Assembly: GCF_900101045.1 (NCBI RefSeq)
Contig: NZ_FNFN01000008.1
Span: 1 to 64,000, forward strand
Origin: Nocardioides sp. YR527
GTDB lineage: Bacteria; Actinomycetota; Actinomycetes; Propionibacteriales; Nocardioidaceae
Reading direction: 5' to 3'
DNA: 64,000 nucleotides
Shown here: one piece after another, positions 24,318 to 32,122 of the stretch
Layout of the letters: the number at the start of each line of letters is the position of its first letter
Numbering within the stretch: the stretch's first letter is position 1
Notes under the pieces: generated by a model
The model's input: only the letters and a program-made list of their open reading frames with translations
Told to the model about the DNA's origin: nothing
Database searches by the model: none
Position numbers and translations under genes: made by a program

Positions 24318-25748
24318 ATGACCACGCTCATCACGGGCGGCACGGTCGTCTCCGCGACCGGGCGCACCCAGGCAGACGTGCTCGTCGACGGTGAGAGGAT
24401 CGTCGCGCTCATCTCCCCCGGTGCCAGTCCTTTCGGCACGATCGAGGCCGACGTCACCATCGACGCGACCGGGAAGTACGTCATCCCCGGCGGCGTCGAC
24501 GCCCACACCCACATGCAGCTGCCGTTCGGCGGCACCAACGCCTCCGACACCTTCGAGACCGGCACCCGGGCCGCGGCCTGGGGCGGCACCACGACGATCA
24601 TCGACTTCGCGGTGCAACGCTACGGAGAGCGCGTACAGGACGGGTTGGCGCACTGGCACGAGCTGGCCGCCGGCAACTGCGCGATCGACTACGGGTTCCA
24701 CCAGATCATCGGCGGGGTCGACGACGACGCGCTCAAGGCGATGGACACGCTCGTGGACGAGGGGATCACCTCGTACAAGCTGTTCATGGCCTACCCCGGT
24801 GTCTTCTACTCCGACGACGCCCAGGTGCTGCGGGCGATGCAGAAGGCGACCGACCACGGGCTGCTGACGATGATGCACGCGGAGAACGGACCGGCGATCG
24901 ACGTGCTCGCCGCCCAGCTGGCCGAGTCCGGCAAGACGTCTCCCTACTACCACGGCATCGCGCGCGCCTGGCAGATGGAGGAGGAGGCCACCCATCGGGC
25001 GATCATGCTCGCCGATGTGACCGGAGCTCCGCTCTACGTGGTGCACGTCAGCGCCAAGCAGGCGGTCGCACAGCTGGCCGCGGCCCGTGACCACGGGAAG
25101 AACGTCTTCGGCGAGACCTGCCCGCAGTATCTCTACCTCTCCCTCGAGGACCAGCTCGGCGCGAGGTCGCAGGAGTGGGGCGACTTCGAGGGAGCCAAGT
25201 GGGTCTGCTCGACCCCGCTGCGCTCGCGCGAGGAGGGTCACCAGGACGCGATGTGGCAGGCGCTGCGCACCAACGACCTGCAGATGGTCTCCACCGACCA
25301 CTGCCCCTTCTGCATGAAGGAGCAGAAGGAGCTCGGCAAGGACGACTTCCGGGCCATCCCCAACGGGATCGGGTCGATCGAGCACCGCGTCGACCTGCTC
25401 TACCAGGGCGTGGTGACCGGGCAGATCACGCTCGAGCGGTGGGTCGAGCTGATCGCGACCACGCCGGCGCGGATGTTCGGGCTCTACGGCCGCAAGGGTG
25501 TCATCGCGCCGGGGGCGGACGCCGACATCGTCGTCTACGACCCGAACGGTCACACCTCCATCGGGATCGGGGACGGCCGGACCCATCACATGAACATGGA
25601 CCACTCCGCCTGGGAGGGCTACGAGATCGACGGACACGTCGACGTGGTGCTCTCGAGGGGGTCCGTCGTCGTCGCCGATGGCGAGTTCAAGGGCACCAAG
25701 GGCCACGGCAGCTACCTCAAGCGCGACCTCTCCCAGTACCTGGTGTGA
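24318..25748 (+). CDS. hydA: Dihydropyrimidinase / D-hydantoinase
   Basis: This 476-residue amidohydrolase opens the ring of dihydrouracil, dihydrothymine or 5-substituted hydantoins. The binuclear zinc ligands are visible: His-Thr-His (near 61-63), carboxylated Lys in Ser-Tyr-Lys-Leu-Phe-Met (near 152), His in Val-His-Val-Ser (near 241) and Asp in Ser-Thr-Asp-His (near 328). The N-terminal beta-sandwich and TIM barrel have full length. It is tightly linked to the ureidopropionase upstream and the LLM oxidoreductase four bases downstream. Both pyrimidine catabolism and hydantoin use are possible; the downstream aminotransferase and CoA-acylating dehydrogenase favour the former. Confidence 0.93.
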   Translation: MTTLITGGTVVSATGRTQADVLVDGERIVALISPGASPFGTIEADVTIDATGKYVIPGGVDAHTHMQLPFGGTNASDTFETGTRAAAWGGTTTIIDFAVQRYGERVQDGLAHWHELAAGNCAIDYGFHQIIGGVDDDALKAMDTLVDEGITSYKLFMAYPGVFYSDDAQVLRAMQKATDHGLLTMMHAENGPAIDVLAAQLAESGKTSPYYHGIARAWQMEEEATHRAIMLADVTGAPLYVVHVSAKQAVAQLAAARDHGKNVFGETCPQYLYLSLEDQLGARSQEWGDFEGAKWVCSTPLRSREEGHQDAMWQALRTNDLQMVSTDHCPFCMKEQKELGKDDFRAIPNGIGSIEHRVDLLYQGVVTGQITLERWVELIATTPARMFGLYGRKGVIAPGADADIVVYDPNGHTSIGIGDGRTHHMNMDHSAWEGYEIDGHVDVVLSRGSVVVADGEFKGTKGHGSYLKRDLSQYLV

Positions 25749-25752
25749 CGTG

Positions 25753-26778
25753 ATGGACTTCGGTGTCGTCCTCCAGACCAACCCGCCCGCCTGGCGGGTC
25801 GTCGACCTGGCGAAGCGGGCCGAGGCGTACGGCTTCGACTATGTCTGGACCTTCGACAGCCATCTGCTGTGGATGGAGCCGTACGTCATCTACAGCCAGA
25901 TCCTCGCCGAGACCCGCACGATCAAGGTCGGCCCGTTCGTGACCAACCCGGCGACCCGCGACTGGACGGTGACCGCGTCGGTCTTCGCGACCCTGAACGA
26001 GATGTACGGCAACCGCACCGTGTGCGGGATGGGGCGCGGCGACTCGGCGGTGCGGGTGCTCAACGGGAAGCCGTCGACGATCCGGGAGATGCGCGAAGCG
26101 ACCCGGGTGATCCGCGAGCTCGCCAACCGGCGCCCGGTCGAGGTCAACGGCACCACGTTGCAGTTCCCGTGGGCCAAGCGCTCCGAGCTGGAGGTGTGGA
26201 TCGCGGCCTACGGCCCGCTCGCGCTGAAGGCGGCCGGGGAGGTCGGCGACGGGTTCATCCTGCAGCTGGCCGACCCCGACATCACCGAGTGGATGATCGG
26301 AGCGGTCAAGAAGGCCGCCTCCGATGCCGGCCGCGACCCGGAGTCGCTGACCTTCTGCGTGGCCGCGCCCGCCTACGTCACCGACGGGTCGCCCGAGGCA
26401 CTGGATCATGCCCGCGAGCAGTGCCGCTGGTTCGGCGGGATGGTGGGCAACCACGTCGCCGACATCGTGTCGAAGTACGGCAGCGGTGCCGTCCCGCAGG
26501 CGCTCACCGACTACATCAAGGACCGCGAGGGCTACGACTACAACGAGCACGGGCGGGCGGAGAACACCCACACCCAGTTCGTGCCCGACGAGATCGTCGA
26601 CCGGTTCTGCCTCCTCGGGTCGGTCGAGGAGCAGGTCGCCAAGCTCGAGCGGCTCAAGAGTCTCGGGGTCGACCAGTTCGCCGTCTACCTGCAGCACGAC
26701 GCGATGGACCAGACCCTGGCGGCGTACGGCGATCTGGTGATCCCGCGGGTCAACCGCCCCGTGACTGCGAAGGCGTAA
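25753..26778 (+). CDS. LLM-class F420-dependent oxidoreductase (TIGR03842 type)
   Basis: This 341-residue luciferase-like monooxygenase-fold protein begins with Met-Asp-Phe-Gly-Val-Val-Leu-Gln-Thr-Asn-Pro-Pro-Ala, as in the actinobacterial TIGR03842 family. Members occur only in F420-producing bacteria, so F420H2 is the expected cofactor. The substrate is not established. It lies between hydA and the ABC permease with spacings of four and two bases, so it belongs to the same transcript. The cluster contains no gene for a classical flavin/iron-sulfur dihydropyrimidine dehydrogenase. A role in reducing the pyrimidine ring is therefore an attractive but unproven inference. Confidence 0.88.
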   Translation: MDFGVVLQTNPPAWRVVDLAKRAEAYGFDYVWTFDSHLLWMEPYVIYSQILAETRTIKVGPFVTNPATRDWTVTASVFATLNEMYGNRTVCGMGRGDSAVRVLNGKPSTIREMREATRVIRELANRRPVEVNGTTLQFPWAKRSELEVWIAAYGPLALKAAGEVGDGFILQLADPDITEWMIGAVKKAASDAGRDPESLTFCVAAPAYVTDGSPEALDHAREQCRWFGGMVGNHVADIVSKYGSGAVPQALTDYIKDREGYDYNEHGRAENTHTQFVPDEIVDRFCLLGSVEEQVAKLERLKSLGVDQFAVYLQHDAMDQTLAAYGDLVIPRVNRPVTAKA

Positions 26779-26780
26779 GC

Positions 26781-27659
26781 GTGGGGCGCGTTGTCACCGG
26801 GGTCACCCGGACGGTCGATGGACTGCTCGGGCTGGCCCTGGTCGTGGCGCTGTGGGAGGCCTACAAGCGGTTCGGCCCCGAGGCCGGCTGGGGCATCGGG
26901 GAGGCGCGGATCCTGCCGCGGGCGACCGACCTGGCGATGCCGCACGTGTGGGAGATGGCCACCCGGCTCCTCGAGCCGGAGACCTCCGCCTCGACCTCCT
27001 CACCGCTGTGGCTCGTCGTCCTCCAGGCGGCCCTGGTGTCACTGGGGATCGCCTGCGTCGGGCTGCTCGTCGGCACCGTCGTCGGACTTGCGCTGGCGCT
27101 GGCCATGGACCGGTTCCGGCTCGCCGAGCACGGCCTGCTGCCGTGGATCGTGCTGTCCCAGACGGTGCCGCTGATCGCGTTCGCGCCGATGGTGAAGTCG
27201 TGGGGCTCCAACATCTCCATCGGCACCTGGGAGTGGCCGGCGTGGATGTCGGTCGCGGTGATCGCCTCCTATCTCGCCTTCTTCCCGATCGCCGTCGGAG
27301 CGCTGCGCGGGCTCCAGTCACCGACCGTCCAGCAGCGCGAGCTCTTCCGGACGTACGACGCGGGCTACTGGCCCACGGTGCGCAAGGTCAAGCTGCCCGC
27401 CGCCGTGCCCTACCTGCTCTCCTCTCTGCGGCTGGCAGCGGCCGCCGCCGTGGTCGGGACGGTGGTGGCGGAGGGTTCGATCGCCTACCTGGACGGCATC
27501 GGGCGCAAGCTGATCGGCTACGGCGGGCAGGCCTCCGGCGACCCGGCGAAGGCCTGGGCGCCGATCTTCGGCGCGGCCGTGCTCGGGCTGCTCGCCGCCG
27601 GGGTGGTCTGGCTCATCGGCGTCGCGCTGCGGCGCTACCGGCGGGGCGAGGCGACATGA
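26781..27659 (+). CDS. ABC transporter permease (NMT1-type importer)
   Basis: This 292-residue inner-membrane permease has about six helices. The conserved EAA loop that docks the ATPase is near 190-215 (Arg-Thr-Tyr-Asp-Ala-Gly ... Lys-Leu-Pro-Ala-Ala-Val-Pro). It belongs to the SsuC/TauC/ThiX-like family. The GTG start lies two bases after the oxidoreductase stop, and the stop overlaps the ATPase start by four bases. With the second permease, the ATPase and the lipoprotein it forms a heteromeric importer for a pyrimidine-like or ureide substrate (inferred from context). Confidence 0.9.
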   Translation: MGRVVTGVTRTVDGLLGLALVVALWEAYKRFGPEAGWGIGEARILPRATDLAMPHVWEMATRLLEPETSASTSSPLWLVVLQAALVSLGIACVGLLVGTVVGLALALAMDRFRLAEHGLLPWIVLSQTVPLIAFAPMVKSWGSNISIGTWEWPAWMSVAVIASYLAFFPIAVGALRGLQSPTVQQRELFRTYDAGYWPTVRKVKLPAAVPYLLSSLRLAAAAAVVGTVVAEGSIAYLDGIGRKLIGYGGQASGDPAKAWAPIFGAAVLGLLAAGVVWLIGVALRRYRRGEAT

Positions 27660-28561
27660 TCGACGACGGGAAGGCGACCGTGAGCACCGACTCCCCCTCG
27701 ACCGCACCGCCCTCGGAGAACGGCGAGGAGCGCACCACCGGCGCCGTCTCGCTGGCCGGGGTAACCAAGCAGTTCCCGAGCAAGCAGGGCCAGGTGCACG
27801 CGCTGGCCGACATCGACCTGAGCGTCGCACCCGGCGAGTTCGTCTCGCTCATCGGGCCCTCGGGCTGCGGCAAGTCGACACTGATGCGGCTGGTGGCCGA
27901 TCTCGAGAGCCCGACGGCGGGGACCGTGCAGGTGTTCGGCAAGACCGCGGCGCGTGCCCGCAAGGACCAGGACTACGGGATCGCCTTCCAGCAGGCGGGG
28001 CTGTTGGCGTGGCGTACGGTCGCCGACAACATCGCGGTGCCGCTCGAGCTGCACAAGGTCTCCAAGCGCCGACGGCAGGAGCGGGTCGCCGAGCTCGTCG
28101 CCCTGGTCGGGCTGGAGGAGTTCACCGGGCACTACCCCGACCAGCTCTCCGGCGGCATGCAACAGCGGGTGGCGATCGCCCGGGCTCTGGCCGAGCAGCC
28201 CCGGCTGCTGCTGATGGACGAGCCGTTCGGCGCGCTCGACGAGATGACCCGCGAGCGGCTCCAGACCGAGCTGTCCCGGCTGGTCCGCGAGACCGGCGCC
28301 GCGGTCGTGTTCGTGACCCACTCGATCCCGGAGGCGGTCTTCCTCTCCGAGCGGGTCGTGGTGATGTCGCCGCGGCCGGGCCGGATCACCCGGATCGTCG
28401 AGACCGGGCTCGGTCCCGAGGTGGTCCGCAACGAGGGGCTGCGCGAGTCGGAGCGCTTCTACGAGCTGGTCACCGAGGTCCGCGAGGCGCTGCACGCCGG
28501 ACCCGTCTCCGGACCCGTCTCCGGGCCCGTCTCCGGACCCGTCTCCGGAGCGGGCTCATGA
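27656..28561 (+). CDS. ABC transporter ATP-binding protein
   Basis: This 301-residue ATPase of the SsuB/TauB type has Walker A Gly-Pro-Ser-Gly-Cys-Gly-Lys-Ser (about 63-70), a Q-loop Gln near 109, signature Leu-Ser-Gly-Gly-Met-Gln near 163, Walker B Leu-Leu-Met-Asp-Glu-Pro near 183-188 and an H-loop His near 221. It is coupled to both permease genes by four-base ATGA overlaps. The C-terminus ends in an odd low-complexity tail of four Gly-Pro-Val-Ser repeats encoded by a 12-bp tandem repeat, which is not part of the normal fold. Confidence 0.93.
   Translation: MIDDGKATVSTDSPSTAPPSENGEERTTGAVSLAGVTKQFPSKQGQVHALADIDLSVAPGEFVSLIGPSGCGKSTLMRLVADLESPTAGTVQVFGKTAARARKDQDYGIAFQQAGLLAWRTVADNIAVPLELHKVSKRRRQERVAELVALVGLEEFTGHYPDQLSGGMQQRVAIARALAEQPRLLLMDEPFGALDEMTRERLQTELSRLVRETGAAVVFVTHSIPEAVFLSERVVVMSPRPGRITRIVETGLGPEVVRNEGLRESERFYELVTEVREALHAGPVSGPVSGPVSGPVSGAGS
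28499..28546 (+). repeat. 12-bp tandem repeat, four copies, in ATPase C-terminus
   Basis: The unit GGACCCGTCTCC is repeated four times (28499, 28511, 28523 with one change, 28535) in frame, coding for Gly-Pro-Val-Ser. It is a likely slippage site, but insertion or loss of units keeps the frame. Confidence 0.9.
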
Positions 28562-29325
28562 CGCTGTCGCCCACGCGCCTGATCGCCCCACTGGTCGTGG
28601 GGCTCATCGGCCTGACCCTGTGGACGCTCACCGTCGACGTGCTCGGCATCGGCACCTTCTTCCTCCCCGGTCCCGGTGAGGTCGTCACCGCACTCGGTGA
28701 GAGCTGGGCGCCGATCCGCGCCGCCTTCTGGGTCACCGCCGCCAACGCGCTGTGGGGCCTGGCCGTCGGCGGGGTCCTCGGCGTCGCGCTCGCCGGCGTG
28801 GCCGCCACGACCAGGCTCTTCGACGGCATGCTCGGCCCCCTGGTCGCGATCATCGCGGTCATCCCGATCGTCGCGATCGCGCCGCTGCTCTACACGATGC
28901 TCGGCACCGACCAGGAGACCCCGCGGCGCATCATCGGCGCGATCGCCGCCTTCGTACCGGTCTTCGTCAACACCCTCCGCGGCCTGCGGCAGACCACTCC
29001 CCTGCAGCGCGATCTGATGAGGACGTACGCCGCCGGGCCGGTGCAGCGCTTCCGCACCGTGACGCTGCCGGTCGCGGTGCCCTACACCCTCACCGGACTG
29101 CGCCTGGCCGGGTCGCTGGCCGTCATCTCGGCGCTGGTCGCGGAGTACTTCGGCGGGGTCAACAACGGTCTCGGCAGCGCCATCAAGAACGCCGCGACCT
29201 CCAACCATGCCCGGGCATTCGCGTACGTCGGGGGCGCGATCGTGCTCGGACTGCTGGTCTTCGCGCTCACGGCCGCACTGGAGCGGCTCGCGCGCAGGGC
29301 CTATCCGTCAGGAGAGAGCCGCTAG
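28558..29325 (+). CDS. ABC transporter permease, second subunit
   Basis: This 255-residue permease of the SsuC/TauC family has six hydrophobic helices and an EAA-type loop at about 155-180 (Arg-Thr-Tyr-Ala-Ala-Gly ... Leu-Pro-Val-Ala-Val-Pro). Its ATG overlaps the ATPase stop. Two different permeases in one operon imply a heterodimeric channel. It is followed by a 70-base gap with a hairpin and then by the substrate-binding lipoprotein. Confidence 0.9.
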   Translation: MTLSPTRLIAPLVVGLIGLTLWTLTVDVLGIGTFFLPGPGEVVTALGESWAPIRAAFWVTAANALWGLAVGGVLGVALAGVAATTRLFDGMLGPLVAIIAVIPIVAIAPLLYTMLGTDQETPRRIIGAIAAFVPVFVNTLRGLRQTTPLQRDLMRTYAAGPVQRFRTVTLPVAVPYTLTGLRLAGSLAVISALVAEYFGGVNNGLGSAIKNAATSNHARAFAYVGGAIVLGLLVFALTAALERLARRAYPSGESR

Positions 29326-29361
29326 GCGGCGTACGGCCTCCTTCTCGCAGTGTGGCGCGGA

Positions 29362-29386
29362 GGTGGTCCCGACAAGCTCGACCACC
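29362..29386 (+). other. Intercistronic hairpin before the binding-protein gene
   Basis: GGTGGTC (29362-29368) pairs with GACCACC (29380-29386) around an 11-base loop directly before the GGAGGAG ribosome binding site at 29387. It may stabilise the downstream mRNA, so that the binding protein is made in excess, or tune its translation; this is inference. Confidence 0.45.
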
Positions 29387-29395
29387 GGAGGAGAA

Positions 29396-30529
29396 ATGAA
29401 CAGTCTCGTACGACAAGGACTCGCTGCCGCGGCCGCCGTGGCACTGACGTTGGGGCTCGCCGCGTGCGGCGGCTCCGGGAGCGAGGGTGACGGCGAGGGC
29501 GACCTGGCCCAGGTCAAGCTGCAGCTGCAGTGGCTGCCGCAGTCCCAGTTCGCCGGCTACTACGCGGCGTTGGACCAAGGCTTCTTCGAGGACGAGGGCC
29601 TCGAGGTCGAGATCATCCCCTCGGGTGGCGACATCGTGCCGCAGGACGCCCTGGCCAACGGCGACGTCGACTACGCGGTCGCCTGGGTGCCGAAGGTGCT
29701 GGGCTCGATCGAGGGCGGCGCCAACCTGACCAACGTCGCCCAGATCTTCCAGCGCTCGGGCACGCTGCAGGTCTCCTGGGCGGACTCCGGTATCGAGTCC
29801 GTCGCGGACTTCGAGGGCAAGAAGATCGGTTCGTGGGGCTTCGGCAACGAGTGGGAGATCTTCGCCGCGATGGCCGCCGAGGGGCTGGACTCCAAGTCCG
29901 TCTCGATCGTCACGCAGGACTTCAACATGAACGCGTTCCTGCAGGGCGACATCGACGCGGCACAGGCGATGACCTACAACGAGTACGCCCAGCTGCTGGA
30001 GGCCGAGAACCCCGAGACCGGGGAGCTCTATCAGCCTGCCGACTTCAACGTCATCTCCTACGAGGACACTGAGGGCGCGATGCTCCAGGACGCGCTGTGG
30101 GCCGACACCGAGCGGCTCTCCTCCGACGCTGACTACGAGGAGACGACCGTCAAGTTCCTCAAGGCGGTCGTCAAGGGCTGGGCCTACGCCCGCGACAACG
30201 CCGAGGACGTCGCCCCGACCATGGCCGAGCACGAGTCCACCTGGGGTCCGTCTCACGAGCTGTGGATGCTCAACGAGACCAACAAGCTCATCTGGCCGGC
30301 CGAGAACGGGGTCGGGGTCATCGACGAGGCGGCCTGGAAGCAGACCGTCGACGGCGCGCTCTCGGCGACCAACGAGAAGGGCGAGAAGCTGATCACCAAG
30401 GCGCCACCGGAGACGGCCTACTCCAACGAGTACATCGAGAAGGCGCTCGACGAGCTCGGCGACGAGGTCGACACCCAGGGCAGCGACTTCACGCCCATCG
30501 AGGTGGAGGTCACCGTTGGCGGCGCGTGA
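29396..30529 (+). CDS. ABC substrate-binding lipoprotein, NMT1/THI5-like
   Basis: This 377-residue secreted lipoprotein has a signal peptide ending in the lipobox Leu-Ala-Ala-Cys (Cys24), followed by a flexible Gly/Ser/Glu linker and an NMT1/THI5-like periplasmic-binding fold. The hallmark Leu-Gln-Trp-Leu-Pro-Gln-x-Gln-Phe-Ala-Gly-Tyr-Tyr motif near 43-55 is typical of binding proteins for pyrimidine-like ligands such as hydroxymethylpyrimidine analogues and ureides. A strong ribosome binding site precedes ATG 29396. The ligand is inferred from the neighbouring dihydropyrimidinase to be a pyrimidine or hydantoin. Confidence 0.92.
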   Translation: MNSLVRQGLAAAAAVALTLGLAACGGSGSEGDGEGDLAQVKLQLQWLPQSQFAGYYAALDQGFFEDEGLEVEIIPSGGDIVPQDALANGDVDYAVAWVPKVLGSIEGGANLTNVAQIFQRSGTLQVSWADSGIESVADFEGKKIGSWGFGNEWEIFAAMAAEGLDSKSVSIVTQDFNMNAFLQGDIDAAQAMTYNEYAQLLEAENPETGELYQPADFNVISYEDTEGAMLQDALWADTERLSSDADYEETTVKFLKAVVKGWAYARDNAEDVAPTMAEHESTWGPSHELWMLNETNKLIWPAENGVGVIDEAAWKQTVDGALSATNEKGEKLITKAPPETAYSNEYIEKALDELGDEVDTQGSDFTPIEVEVTVGGA

Positions 30530-30660
30530 TTCAGTTGTACATGGCACCTAAATGTAACGAAAACGTAGCCGTCGACCTGATATACCGTCGTAATCAGTAC
30601 TCCGGTTCGGCGGCTACGTTGCCGTTTCCGGCGTAGAGTGAGAGACGACCTGAGCGAGGT

Positions 30661-30720
30661 CGAGCGGCGAGCTTGCTCGTCCGCTCGTGCCGAGCGAGGG
30701 AGTAAGCGCGCGAAGCGCGC
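30661..30720. repeat. Composite palindromic (REP-like) element
   Basis: Two adjacent hairpins are visible. One is a 12-bp stem with one bulged T (30661-30687). The other is GCGCG/CGCGC around CGAAG (30706-30720). They occupy the 200-base gap between the lipoprotein and the aminotransferase and are flanked by further GAGCGAG motifs. The gap separates the transport operon from the last two catabolic genes. Confidence 0.5.
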
Positions 30721-30731
30721 AATCCAGATCC

Positions 30732-32099
30732 ATGTCCGCCCACGCACCCCAGGGGACAGCCTTGACCAGCGCCGAAACCACGTCAGCGGGGGTCACCCCC
30801 GACCCCGCCCTCGATGCCCGCGCCTACGATCTCGACCGGGCGCACGTCTTCCACTCCTGGTCCGCCCAGGCGTCGCTGAAACCGCTGGTCATCGCCGGCG
30901 GCCAGGGTTCGCGGGTGTGGGACCACTCGGGACGTACGTATCTGGACTTCTCCTGCCAGCTGGTCAACACCAACATCGGCCACCAGCACCCCAAGGTGGT
31001 GGAGGCGATCAAGAAGCAGGCCGAGACGCTGACCACGATCGCGCCGACGACCGCCAACCTGACCCGTGGCGAGGCCGCCGAGCGGATCACCGACATCGCG
31101 CCGGTGGGCTTCAACAAGGTCTTCTTCACCAACGCCGGCGCCGACGCGGTCGAGAACGCGATCCGGATGGCGCGCCTCCACACCGGCCGCGACAAGGTGC
31201 TCTCGACCTACCGCTCCTACCACGGCAACACCGGTGCGGCGATCGTCGCGACCGGCGACTGGCGCAGGATCCCGAACGAGTACGCCCGCGGCCACGTCCA
31301 CTTCTTCGGCCCCTACCTCTACCGCTCGGAGTTCTGGGCGACCACGCCGGAGCAGGAGTCCGAGCGCGCGCTGCGCCACCTGCGGCGGGTCATCGAGTCC
31401 GAGGGGCCGGCATCGATCGCGGCGATCCTGCTCGAGACCATCCCCGGCACCGCCGGGATCATGATCCCGCCGCCGGGCTACCTTCCCGGGGTCAGGGCGC
31501 TGGCCGACGAGTTCGGGATCATGCTCATCCTCGACGAGGTCATGGCCGGCTTCGGCCGCACCGGCGAGTGGCTCGCCCTGGACGCCTACGACGTCGTCCC
31601 CGACCTGATCACCTTCGCCAAGGGGGTCAACTCCGGCTACGTACCCGCCGGCGGGGTGATCATCTCCGACCCGGTCGCGGCGACCTTCGACGACCGGGTC
31701 TTCCCCGGCGGGCTCACCTACTCCGGCCACCCGCTCGCGATGGCGTCGATCGTGGCGACCATCGAGGCGATGAACGAGGAGGGCATCGTCGACAACGCCG
31801 CGACGATCGGCACCGACCACATCGCCCCCGGCCTCGCCTCGCTGGCCGAGAAGCACGACGTCATCGGCGAGGTACGCGGCACCGGGGTCTTCTGGGCCCT
31901 CGAGCTCGTCACCGACCGCGCGACGCGCGAGCCGCTCCCGGCCGCGACGATGGGCCGGATCAAGTCCGAGCTGATCGCCCGCAACCTGATCCCGTTCACC
32001 ATGGAGAACCGCATCCACGTGGTGCCCCCGTGCGTCGTCACGCCCGACGAGGTCGCCGAGGCGATCTCGATCTACGACGACGTGCTCGGCACCCTGTAA
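30732..32099 (+). CDS. Class III aminotransferase (beta-alanine:pyruvate type)
   Basis: This PLP-dependent aminotransferase of about 455 residues has the internal-aldimine Lys in Thr-Phe-Ala-Lys-Gly (near 299). The Asp of Leu-Asp-Glu-Val (near 270) binds the pyridine nitrogen, and Gly-Ala-Asp-Ala-Val-Glu-Asn near 137 contacts phosphate. It probably converts beta-alanine to malonate semialdehyde, the next step after the ureidopropionase. ATG 30732 lacks a ribosome binding site; TTG 30762 after AGGGGACAG is a serious alternative. It is followed 23 bases later by a CoA-acylating aldehyde dehydrogenase. Confidence 0.9.
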   Translation: MSAHAPQGTALTSAETTSAGVTPDPALDARAYDLDRAHVFHSWSAQASLKPLVIAGGQGSRVWDHSGRTYLDFSCQLVNTNIGHQHPKVVEAIKKQAETLTTIAPTTANLTRGEAAERITDIAPVGFNKVFFTNAGADAVENAIRMARLHTGRDKVLSTYRSYHGNTGAAIVATGDWRRIPNEYARGHVHFFGPYLYRSEFWATTPEQESERALRHLRRVIESEGPASIAAILLETIPGTAGIMIPPPGYLPGVRALADEFGIMLILDEVMAGFGRTGEWLALDAYDVVPDLITFAKGVNSGYVPAGGVIISDPVAATFDDRVFPGGLTYSGHPLAMASIVATIEAMNEEGIVDNAATIGTDHIAPGLASLAEKHDVIGEVRGTGVFWALELVTDRATREPLPAATMGRIKSELIARNLIPFTMENRIHVVPPCVVTPDEVAEAISIYDDVLGTL

Positions 32100-32122
32100 G
32101 CAGCTCAGTAAGGACGCATGAC

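Noticed and set aside
23136..25781. An 881-codon open frame on the minus strand across the pyrimidine genes
   Set aside because: It is antisense to two clear enzymes with intact catalytic residues. Long antisense frames are expected in GC-rich coding DNA, and the translation has no recognisable domain.
28499..28546. Tandem repeats considered as a CRISPR-like or minisatellite array
   Set aside because: The units are contiguous without spacers and in frame within the ATPase gene, so this is coding low-complexity repeat.
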